Of a stretch of DNA of 6,831 bases, positions 1-5,428 are shown piece by piece (positions within the stretch are counted from its first letter, which is position 1; each line of letters opens with the position of its first letter). Origin of the DNA: Flavobacteriales bacterium UBA4011 (GTDB taxonomy: Bacteria > Bacteroidota > Bacteroidia > Flavobacteriales_D > Crocinitomicaceae); contig DGBF01000105.1 of the NCBI GenBank assembly GCA_002384725.1, positions 1 to 6,831 of the forward strand, written 5' to 3'. A program made the position numbers and the translations under genes. The notes beneath the pieces are model-generated. The model did no database searches. It was not told the DNA's origin and was given only the letters and a program-made list of their open reading frames with translations.

Positions 1-1
1 A

Positions 2-304
2 AGAGCGAAAGGTGAACTCAAAGTAGAATTCTCTGACATTTCAGCGGAAGAAAAAACGGGAAAAGCAAAATGGATTTCGACGTACAATTACGGGCAAAAA
101 AAACGAAAAGTAATCAATCCTGTTTCGGCTTCTTTTAAATTTAAAGATGGCAAAATCATTGAGCATCTTGACGATTTTGATGCGTGGAAGTGTTCAAAAC
201 AGGCCTTTGGCCTGCCAGGGTATTTGTTCTGTTGGTCTGGTTTTATGAAGAAGAAAAATCAGAAGACGACGAATGGGTTGTTGGTTAAGTATATGACGCA
301 ATGA
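2..304 (+). CDS. NTF2/SnoaL-like family protein, C-terminal part (5' end outside window)
   Basis: The frame is open from base 2 to a TGA at 302-304, giving about 100 residues with no start in view. The visible part reads as the second half of an NTF2/SnoaL-like cone-shaped fold: a strand with KAKWISTYNY, then VSASFKFKDGKIIEHLDDFD, then WKCSKQAFGLPGYLFCW and a basic tail. The run 'F.FKDGKI..H.D.FD.W.W..QA.G' is what I recall from nuclear transport factor 2 family proteins of Bacteroidota. These small soluble proteins often lack an assigned substrate; some relatives are ketosteroid isomerases or polyketide cyclases. I cannot say which reaction, if any, applies here. The stop codon overlaps the ATG of the next reading frame (ATGA at 301-304), which suggests that both genes are translated from one mRNA. 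Confidence 0.72.
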   Translation, partial: RAKGELKVEFSDISAEEKTGKAKWISTYNYGQKKRKVINPVSASFKFKDGKIIEHLDDFDAWKCSKQAFGLPGYLFCWSGFMKKKNQKTTNGLLVKYMTQ

Positions 305-574
305 AGTGGTGGAACTATATCCCTTACGTCAACTTCATATTGGCCTGTGCCTTTGATTATTTGGACTTCTATTAATGTGTTTTTTGCAAAATCAGACAGC
401 ATGTTAATTGGACTGTTTCTTATTTTACAAGCCATTATTTCAGCTTACTATTTAGCGATGTTTATTTATAGTTTAGTCCTATTTCAGAAAAGAAATTCAA
501 TGACTGAACGAAACATGCCGGAAGGAATCTTATTGTTGTTTTTACTCATCGTTCCTTTCGTTTTTCTATTGTAG
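301..574 (+). CDS. Small membrane protein, possibly frameshifted near 341-350
   Basis: I do not recognise the family. Two pieces can be read. From the ATG at 301, overlapping the previous stop as ATGA, comes MKWWNYIPYVNFILA and then a stop at 373-375. In the next frame an open stretch runs from a GTG at 347 to a TAG at 572-574 (75 residues): PLIIWTSINVFFAK, a long hydrophobic segment around residues 18-47 (LIGLFLILQAIISAYYLAMFIYSLVL), a polar linker QKRNSMTERNMPEG, and a hydrophobic end ILLLFLLIVPFVFLL. Joining the pieces with a single +1 shift near 341-350 gives about 90 residues with three plausible membrane segments, the first spanning the junction. So either the real start is GTG 347, or one base was gained or lost (mutation or sequencing error). 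The 3' end overlaps the convergent aroA by 9 bases. Confidence 0.5.
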
Positions 575-1807
575 TTTCTGCAGGTCCGACCAAAATTCAG
601 GATAACTTTTCGCCACCGCTTCCGGATTTTCGACTTCAATCTCTGATTCTGAAAACAAACCTAAAATACCCAAACACATTGCAATTCGGTGATCGTTGCA
701 AGAAGATGTTTTCCCACCTTTTATGGATTTAGAACCATGAACAATCAGCACATCATTTTTATTATCCAAGTCAACTTTTACACCAATTTTCTCAAATTCA
801 GATTGTATCGTTATTCCTCTATCACTTTCTTTATGCACCAGGCGATGCAAGCCAAACAACTTCGATTCGCCCTCCGTCAAAGCAGAAAAAGCGGAAAGAG
901 CTGGAAATAAATCGGGGGCATCGGTCAAATCACATTCCAATGAAGTTCGGTTTACCCCGTCGATTTGAATCATTCCCGTTTCGAAATGAACCTTGCAATT
1001 GGCAGCGAGAAAAACATCCAAAATAAACTTATCGGCTTGTAAACTACTCATTGTTAAATCCTTCAACCAAATATCTTTTCCTAAGGCAGACGCAACTAAC
1101 CAAAAAGCAGCCGAACTCCAATCTCGTTCAATAGTATACTCTTTCGCTTTGTATGTTTGATTTCCAGGAATGACGAATTTTTTAATTCCCTGCTTTTCAA
1201 TTATTATCCCAAAATGGCGGAGAGTTTTCAAAGTCATTTCGACATAAGGAGCACTGTTCAATTCTTCAACGTGCAATACAGAATCATTTTTCGCAAGTGG
1301 CAAAGCCATTAACAAACCAGAAATGTATTGTGAACTTTGCTTGCCACTCACTGTCAATTCTCCACCATCAAAACCTCCTTGAATCTTCATTGGAAGCCTT
1401 CCCTCATTGTCCTCAATAAATGGGATCCTATTCTCGAAATTATCTTTAAAAAATCCAAAAGGACGATCCAATAAAGACCCTTCTCCATTGATCCGAAATT
1501 CGCCAGAATGAATAATGCACAAGCTTGTCATCAGGCGAGAACCTAAACCACTTTCACCACAATTCAAAGTCAAAGCTTCAGGAAATTGGTGTGTTCCTTC
1601 AATGCACAATTCACCTTTTTTTTCTGTGATTTTAGCTCCAATAGACAGTATGTTTTCAAGCATTGATAACTCATCTTTACTATCACCAATGCCTTTAATA
1701 GCAACTCTGCTTTCAACCAAGCTTGCCGCAAGTAAGGCTCTTTGGCTATCACTTTTGGAAGCAGGAACTCGTATTGTTTTTCGATTAAATTCGGTTGGCA
1801 CTTTCAT
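566..1807 (-). CDS. aroA: 3-phosphoshikimate 1-carboxyvinyltransferase (EPSP synthase)
   Basis: This cytoplasmic enzyme transfers the enolpyruvyl group of PEP to shikimate 3-phosphate, the sixth step of the shikimate pathway. At 413 residues it is close to the usual length (E. coli about 427). Family landmarks, aligned by eye, are the substrate motif ASKSDSQR (K18, S19, R23), CGESGLGSR (83-91) at the PEP loop, R115 in LLDRPF, SSQY (158-161), DWSSAAFW (229-236), the catalytic Asp in DAPD (D299), KESDR (326-330), NDHRIAM (371-377) and K400. The PEP loop differs from the common NAGTAMRP form: the Gly and Arg are kept, but the Thr and Pro positions are both Leu. The gene starts two bases after the DAHP synthase stop, so the two are almost certainly co-transcribed. 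An AAGGA lies 6 bases before the ATG, unusually good for this phylum. Confidence 0.95.
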   Translation of the reverse strand: MKVPTEFNRKTIRVPASKSDSQRALLAASLVESRVAIKGIGDSKDELSMLENILSIGAKITEKKGELCIEGTHQFPEALTLNCGESGLGSRLMTSLCIIHSGEFRINGEGSLLDRPFGFFKDNFENRIPFIEDNEGRLPMKIQGGFDGGELTVSGKQSSQYISGLLMALPLAKNDSVLHVEELNSAPYVEMTLKTLRHFGIIIEKQGIKKFVIPGNQTYKAKEYTIERDWSSAAFWLVASALGKDIWLKDLTMSSLQADKFILDVFLAANCKVHFETGMIQIDGVNRTSLECDLTDAPDLFPALSAFSALTEGESKLFGLHRLVHKESDRGITIQSEFEKIGVKVDLDNKNDVLIVHGSKSIKGGKTSSCNDHRIAMCLGILGLFSESEIEVENPEAVAKSYPEFWSDLQKLQ

Positions 1808-1809
1808 TT

Positions 1810-2883
1810 TTAATCCTTTTTGGGATTCATCACCTTGGTTTGGCGACGAATCGATTCCTGATGAATGGCATCCATGGTTTGACGGATAAAAAGAGGTGTC
1901 AATTGATATTTCACGCTTCTTGAAAGTCGGGAATTTTTAACTCGTGCCCAATGTTCTTGTTGCAGAATAGTTATGTTGTGGTTTCGTTTCAGTTCTCCTG
2001 CGGCCTCACTAATTTGCATTCTTTCCGAGAGTAAGTCAAAAATTCGATCGTCCAAAACACCAATTTTCTGGCGAATATCTTCCAAGTTCTTTTCCGCATC
2101 TTCTCCAACTGACGTTTCACGTAAAATCAAATTATTGATTATTTTTTCTAATCCATCGGCGGTCACTTGCTGTTTCGCATCCGACCATGCTTCGTCCGGA
2201 TTAGGATGTGTTTCAATCATCAATCCTTCAAAATTCAAATCCATCGCTTTTTGACTTACTTCCATCAACAAGTCTCTTCTTCCAGAAATATGGCTTGGGT
2301 CACAAATTAATGGGACATGTGGCATTCTTTCACGGAAAGCAATCGGAATTTCCCAGTTGGGTACGTTTCTGTATTTGGGATGATTGTAGAAAGAAAAACC
2401 ACGATGAATTCCCGTTAAATCTTTTAATCCTGCTTTCTCTAATCGCTCAAAGGCCCCTATCCACAGCTCTAAATCTGGATTGATGGGGTTTTTAACCATA
2501 ACTGGAACAGAAACTCCATTGAGCGCATCTGCAATTTCTTGAACAGCGAAAGGGTTTACTGAAGTCCGCGCGCCAATCCATAATACATCGACACCCGCTT
2601 TTAAGGCTTGTTCGGCATGATTCGCATTCGCAATTTCGGTGCACGTAGGCAATTTAGCCAATTCCCCAGCTTCGATCAACCACGGCAAACCAACTGCTCC
2701 CACACCTTCAAAAGAATCAGGTCGTGTACGTGGTTTCCAAATACCACCACGGAGCAATCTGATTTCACTTTTTTGAGCTATTTCTATCGCAATTTGGGTG
2801 ACTTGATCGCGCGATTCGACACTACATGGACCAGCAATTAAATACGGTTTTTCGCTTTCAAAAATTTCTTTGGATAAGTTCAC
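1810..2883 (-). CDS. Bifunctional 3-deoxy-7-phosphoheptulonate synthase / chorismate mutase (type II, AroQ)
   Basis: The N-terminal domain (about residues 10-250) condenses PEP and erythrose 4-phosphate to DAHP, the entry step of the shikimate pathway. It is of type I-beta: AGPCSVES (17-24), KPRT (50-53), GARTS (104-108), VMVKNP (128-133), DPSH (195-198) and ETHPNPDEAWSD (224-235). Likely metal ligands by family analogy are C20, H198, E224 and D235. The C-terminal domain (about 262-348) is an all-helical chorismate mutase (chorismate to prephenate), with R271, R288, K299 and E310 in the expected positions. This domain order is known from Prevotella nigrescens and Porphyromonas gingivalis, where the mutase domain is tied to allosteric control of DAHP synthase by prephenate; feedback here is inferred. 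The start is GTG: an in-frame TAA lies just upstream and no ATG precedes the GPCS motif. It would be called aroF or aroG depending on the scheme. Confidence 0.93.
   Translation of the reverse strand: MNLSKEIFESEKPYLIAGPCSVESRDQVTQIAIEIAQKSEIRLLRGGIWKPRTRPDSFEGVGAVGLPWLIEAGELAKLPTCTEIANANHAEQALKAGVDVLWIGARTSVNPFAVQEIADALNGVSVPVMVKNPINPDLELWIGAFERLEKAGLKDLTGIHRGFSFYNHPKYRNVPNWEIPIAFRERMPHVPLICDPSHISGRRDLLMEVSQKAMDLNFEGLMIETHPNPDEAWSDAKQQVTADGLEKIINNLILRETSVGEDAEKNLEDIRQKIGVLDDRIFDLLSERMQISEAAGELKRNHNITILQQEHWARVKNSRLSRSVKYQLTPLFIRQTMDAIHQESIRRQTKVMNPKKD
1814..1818 (-). promoter_or_regulatory. Shine-Dalgarno-like site of aroA
   Basis: The minus strand reads AAGGA, then TTAAAA, then the ATG of aroA, a 6-base spacing. 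The site lies inside the last codons of the DAHP synthase gene. Most other starts in this window have no such purine motif, so it supports both the aroA start and re-initiation by ribosomes finishing the upstream gene. Confidence 0.5.
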
Positions 2884-2908
2884 GAATTGGTTTTAATCAA
2901 ATAACAAG

Positions 2909-2916
2909 CAAAGGTA
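2909..2916 (-). promoter_or_regulatory. Candidate -7 element upstream of the DAHP synthase gene
   Basis: TACCTTTG on the minus strand matches the Bacteroidota TAnnTTTG element and lies 25 bases before the GTG start, within the 78-bp gap after tsaB. No TTTG is found 19 bases further upstream (that position reads TGAA), so the -33 half is poor. If used, the 5' UTR would be about 20 nt and the aromatic genes could be expressed independently of the regulator-tsaB pair. Confidence 0.35.
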
Positions 2917-2961
2917 AGGAATAGTTTTGCTTTGCTTCAGGAGAAACAAGCTGTTAACTTT

Positions 2962-3639
2962 TTATTTTTTCTTGGGAGGAACGGTGTAAAATTCTTTCAA
3001 GTAAAAAGGTTCGAAATACGCCAGGTCTTCAAATTCTTGGTTGATGTATTTGTAATATATTTTCTCAACCTGACCACTAGCACTGCAAAGTACCTCGTCT
3101 TCAAATTGAATATTTCTTTCTGACCAAAATTCCTTCATCTTCGGCATACCGTCGCCAACGAGAACGAAAGGCTCAAAATTCAAGTAAGTCGACTCGTCTA
3201 AAATATCTGCAGAAATTGGTTTCAAAACGTTCGAATCTGACGAATAAATACCACAATACACTTCCATTCGCCTTGCATCTATCATTGCACAAATAGTGGA
3301 ATCGGGATGCATTTTTCGCGCTTCGTAAGCCAAACTTTCTATTGAAGAAATGGACAACAAAGGAATATTCAAGGCATAACATAATCCTTTTGCAGTAGAG
3401 GTTCCGATTCTCAATCCTGTATAGGAACCTGGACCCGAAGAAACCGAAACACCTGAGAGCTGATCGATCTGTAATTCAGCCGTGTACATGACATCTTGAA
3501 TATAGAGGGTCAATTTTTCGCCATGGGCAAAAGCATCATCGTTTGATTCTTTTTTGGCAATTTCGTTTCCATTTTTGGATAAAACCACCGAACAAACTTT
3601 GGTGCTCGTTTCCAAATGAAGGAGATAAATATCAGACAT
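2962..3639 (-). CDS. tsaB: tRNA threonylcarbamoyladenosine biosynthesis protein TsaB
   Basis: TsaB is the inactive partner in the TsaBDE complex, which transfers the threonylcarbamoyl group made by TsaC to A37 of ANN-decoding tRNAs. It belongs to the ASKHA fold and acts in the cytoplasm. At 225 residues it has the usual length. Diagnostic sequence includes the opening strand LLHLETSTKVCSVVL (6-20), AHGEKL (38-43), the signature SSGPGSYTGLRIG (67-79), MIDARRMEVY (119-128), and a C-terminal AYFEPFYLKEF followed by a short lysine-rich tail. It lacks the metal-binding histidines of TsaD, as expected. The ATG overlaps the stop of the upstream response regulator as TAATG, with no Shine-Dalgarno site, so translation probably depends on ribosomes finishing that gene. 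tsaD, tsaC and tsaE are not in the window. Confidence 0.93.
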   Translation of the reverse strand: MSDIYLLHLETSTKVCSVVLSKNGNEIAKKESNDDAFAHGEKLTLYIQDVMYTAELQIDQLSGVSVSSGPGSYTGLRIGTSTAKGLCYALNIPLLSISSIESLAYEARKMHPDSTICAMIDARRMEVYCGIYSSDSNVLKPISADILDESTYLNFEPFVLVGDGMPKMKEFWSERNIQFEDEVLCSASGQVEKIYYKYINQEFEDLAYFEPFYLKEFYTVPPKKK

Positions 3640-4328
3640 TATTCAGGGCATTCCAATTTAAATCCAACACCATGAATGTTCAAGATTTGTACTTTTTCGT
3701 CTCCCGCTAAATACTTCCGAAGTTTGGTGATAAACACATCCAAACTTCTTCCTACAAAATAATCATCTTGACCCCAAACGGCTGTCAAAAGAATTTCACG
3801 TGCTATAACTTTATTTTTATTTTTGGCGAGTATCGCTAAAATTTGATTTTCTTTTTTCGTTAAGTTTTTCGTCTCTTTATCTAGCTTTACCTCATGTTGC
3901 TCGCTATCAAAGTGAAACTTACCAATTTGAAAGCCAGTCATTTGATCCTCAACTAGATCTAAGTTCACTCTTTTTAAAAGAGAATGAATTCTCAATTCAA
4001 ATTCGTCGAAATTGAATGGTTTTGTCAAATAATCATCACCCCCAGCTTTGAAACCAGCTACTTTATCCTCAGTCATGGATTTTGCAGTCAAAAATAAAAT
4101 CGGAACTTCCTTATCTACTTTTCGAATTTCTTGGGCAAGAGTAAATCCGTCTTTCTTTGGCATCATGACATCAAAGATTCCCAAGTGAAATTTTTCTTGA
4201 TTAAATCTTTGTATTGCTTCAACACCATCACAACATAAAGTAACCTCGTAACCAAGATTTTTTAAATGATCACTAATTACAAAACCTAAGCTTGTGTCGT
4301 CTTCAACTAATAAAATTTTCGCATTCAT
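3639..4328 (-). CDS. OmpR/PhoB-type DNA-binding response regulator (RprY-like), kinase not in window
   Basis: A two-component transcription regulator of 229 residues. The receiver domain (about 3-118) has the acidic pocket E9/D10, the phospho-acceptor D53 in IFDVMMPKKDG, T81 in LFLTAKS and K103 in DDYLTKPF. The winged-helix domain (about 132-227) has NLTKKENQILAILA, VIAREILLTAVWG, the recognition helix VGRSLDVFITKLRKYL and the wing ILNIHGVGFKL. All key residues are present, so it should be phosphorylatable. RprY of Bacteroides is the kind of protein it resembles, but I cannot establish orthology. No histidine kinase gene lies beside it: downstream is tsaB, overlapped by one base, and upstream is a divergent regulator. 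The start has no Shine-Dalgarno site. A weak promoter-like pair (TTTA, 19 bases, TAGATTTC on the minus strand, 4403-4433; two mismatches) is the best candidate close to the gene. Confidence 0.93.
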   Translation of the reverse strand: MNAKILLVEDDTSLGFVISDHLKNLGYEVTLCCDGVEAIQRFNQEKFHLGIFDVMMPKKDGFTLAQEIRKVDKEVPILFLTAKSMTEDKVAGFKAGGDDYLTKPFNFDEFELRIHSLLKRVNLDLVEDQMTGFQIGKFHFDSEQHEVKLDKETKNLTKKENQILAILAKNKNKVIAREILLTAVWGQDDYFVGRSLDVFITKLRKYLAGDEKVQILNIHGVGFKLECPE

Positions 4329-4506
4329 GCACTCGAGAATTTAGCCGAAAGTTAGTTATTTTTTGGGGATGGGATATAAGTAAATTGTTATAAAATTGAT
4401 CCGAAATCTACTTGGGAAAATTTGAAACTTAAAGTCACTTGGTTTTATGTATCGCAATGACTAAATAATATTGAGTAGGTGTTTTTTTAAACGTAAAAAA
4501 AATATC

Positions 4507-4547
4507 AAAAAAATAAGAGCTTTAAACTGGTGTTTAAAGCTCTTATT
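4507..4547 (-). terminator. Rho-independent terminator, 16-bp perfect stem
   Basis: AATAAGAGCTTTAAAC (4512-4527) pairs perfectly with GTTTAAAGCTCTTATT (4532-4547) around the 4-base loop 4528-4531. Read on the minus strand the stem is followed by a T-run: seven Ts at 4513-4507, two of them in the stem, then a second T8 tract at 4502-4495. Read on the plus strand it is followed by ACACTAATC, which is not a terminator tail. The signal therefore stops leftward transcription. It lies between divergent genes, so it cannot end either neighbour and must serve a transcript that starts within the gap. Confidence 0.75.
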
Positions 4548-4572
4548 ACACTAATCAACCTAACTAACTACT
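4507..4572 (-). ncRNA. Predicted small RNA or attenuated leader, about 65 nt
   Basis: The RNA is inferred from the pairing of a consensus promoter (4578-4608) with a strong terminator (4507-4547) on the same strand, about 30 bases apart. The start near 4570-4573 is an estimate from the usual distance to TAnnTTTG. The product would have a short single-stranded 5' part of about 25 nt containing GTTA-type repeats (AGTTAGTTAGG) and many stop triplets, then the terminator hairpin. It encodes no meaningful peptide. It could be a free trans-acting small RNA, or the prematurely ended leader of the response regulator starting at 4328, with read-through giving the full mRNA. I cannot match it to a named RNA family. 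Confidence 0.5.
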
Positions 4573-4577
4573 CATCA

Positions 4578-4608
4578 CAAATATACATTTTAAATCTTAC
4601 CCTCCAAA
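4578..4608 (-). promoter_or_regulatory. Bacteroidota sigma-70 (ABfr-type) promoter, full consensus
   Basis: On the minus strand TTTG (4608-4605) is followed by exactly 19 bases and then TATATTTG (4585-4578). This matches the TTTG-N19-TAnnTTTG consensus described for Bacteroides and Flavobacterium at every fixed position. It is the best promoter in the window. It reads leftward into the predicted small RNA and, beyond its terminator, towards the regulator gene at 4328. Confidence 0.7.
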
Positions 4609-4620
4609 TTTTCAATAATG

Positions 4621-4645
4621 TTTTTTTTTAAAAACGTTTTTTTTT
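4621..4645. repeat. Paired T9 homopolymer tracts
   Basis: Nine Ts (4621-4629) and nine Ts (4637-4645) flank AAAAACG, forming the self-complementary AAAAACGTTTTT at 4630-4641. The tracts lie about 60-85 bases before the rightward response regulator and just behind the leftward promoter. They could bend the DNA or act as an A/T-rich upstream element. Tracts of this length can also vary by slippage. Confidence 0.5.
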
Positions 4646-4706
4646 CACAAGTAGCTTATTAAAAGCCTAATTCTAATTAACTTGGCCTAGTAAAACGCAA
4701 ATTAAC

Positions 4707-5387
4707 ATGAACAAATCCGTTCTCATAGTAGATGACGATGAAGATATCAGAACGCTTCTAGAATACAATCTCTCCAAGGAAGGTTTTCAAACATTTTGTG
4801 CCGAGAACGGAGTTGAGGCTATAAAAATCGCCAAGGAAGTTCATCCAGATTTGATTTTATTAGATATAATGATGCCCGAAATGGATGGCATGGAGGTATG
4901 TGAAACATTGCGATCGACTCCTGGATTCGAAAATACGTACATCTGTTTTTTAACTGCGCGAGGCGAAGATTACAGTCAAGTAGCAGGCCTAGATGCCGGA
5001 GCCGATGACTACGTAACGAAACCAATAAAAATGCGCGTATTAATTTCCCGTATCAAAGCCGTGTTTCGCCGCAATCTTCAGAATGGCTCGACAAACTCGT
5101 CCAACGAACTAAGAATAAATAGAAATAAATACGTCGTCGAAAAAGGGAATGATGAAATTCAACTTCCGAGAAAAGAATTTGAATTGATTGCTTTATTGAT
5201 GTCCAAGCCGGATAATGTCTTTCAACGATCAGAAATATTGGATACTGTATGGGGAACTGACATTGTAGTTGGAGATAGAACAATAGATGTGCACATTCGA
5301 AAACTACGTGAAAAGTTAGGTGATGAATTAATAGTAACGGTAAAAGGTGTGGGATACAAATATTCTACAAACGAAAAAAAGTCCTAA
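4707..5387 (+). CDS. OmpR/PhoB-type DNA-binding response regulator (PhoB/PhoP-like), kinase not in window
   Basis: A 226-residue two-component regulator. The receiver domain (about 4-120) has D9/D10 in LIVDDDEDI, the phospho-acceptor D53 in LLDIMMPEMDG, T83 in FLTARG and K105 in DDYVTKPI. The winged-helix domain (about 130-222) has IQLPRKEFELIALLM, VFQRSEILDTVWG, the recognition helix DRTIDVHIRKLREKL and the wing VTVKGVGYKY. Overall it reads like the PhoB/PhoP branch that in flavobacteria is often followed by a PhoR-like kinase, but here a terminator and a convergent lipoprotein gene follow directly. The stop codon lies inside the terminator hairpin. Upstream is the 378-bp divergent region; no Shine-Dalgarno site precedes the ATG. 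Its targets cannot be inferred from this window. Confidence 0.93.
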   Translation: MNKSVLIVDDDEDIRTLLEYNLSKEGFQTFCAENGVEAIKIAKEVHPDLILLDIMMPEMDGMEVCETLRSTPGFENTYICFLTARGEDYSQVAGLDAGADDYVTKPIKMRVLISRIKAVFRRNLQNGSTNSSNELRINRNKYVVEKGNDEIQLPRKEFELIALLMSKPDNVFQRSEILDTVWGTDIVVGDRTIDVHIRKLREKLGDELIVTVKGVGYKYSTNEKKS

Positions 5388-5403
5388 CCGAGGTTAAGAC
5401 TTT
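5374..5403. terminator. Bidirectional terminator between convergent genes
   Basis: GTCCTAACC (5381-5389) pairs with GGTTAAGAC (5392-5400), with one C/A mismatch and a tight loop. On the minus strand the stem is followed by seven Ts (the A-run 5374-5380), a good terminator for the lipoprotein gene ending at 5429. On the plus strand only TTTAATTA follows, so it is weaker for the response regulator, whose TAA (5385-5387) is in the stem. Confidence 0.6.
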
Positions 5404-5428
5404 AATTAGTAAGTAAATAGGTTTGTTT

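Larger units (their letters stand above)
4329..4706. other. Divergent intergenic region between two response regulators
   Basis: These 378 AT-rich bases hold no supportable protein gene. From left to right: 4329-4480 is plain sequence upstream of the leftward regulator with only a weak promoter match (4403-4433). At 4482-4500 is a T-run/AAACGT/A-run block. At 4507-4547 is a strong hairpin terminator reading leftward. At 4578-4608 is a full-consensus promoter, also reading leftward. At 4621-4645 are two T9 tracts separated by AAAAACG. The last 60 bases before the rightward regulator show only a one-mismatch -7 element (TAACTTGG at 4678-4685) with no -33 partner. Confidence 0.8.

Noticed and set aside
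1515..1889. A 124-codon open frame on the plus strand across the aroA/DAHP synthase junction
   Set aside because: It is wholly antisense to two clear enzyme genes, has no family features, and its length fits chance openness opposite AT-rich coding DNA.
1973..2841. Several 77-93 codon plus-strand frames opposite the DAHP synthase gene
   Set aside because: They are antisense shadows of a well-conserved enzyme with low-complexity Phe/Ser/Ile-rich translations.
4564..4575. ATG AGT AGT TAG on the minus strand beside the strong promoter, a possible three-residue leader peptide
   Set aside because: The ATG lies at or before the expected transcription start, and three codons with no ribosome site are not a supportable gene.
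5418..5425. TAGGTTTG on the plus strand, a perfect TAnnTTTG match after the second regulator
   Set aside because: There is no TTTG about 19 bases upstream, it follows a terminator, and it would only drive antisense RNA into the lipoprotein gene. Such 6-fixed-base matches are expected by chance.
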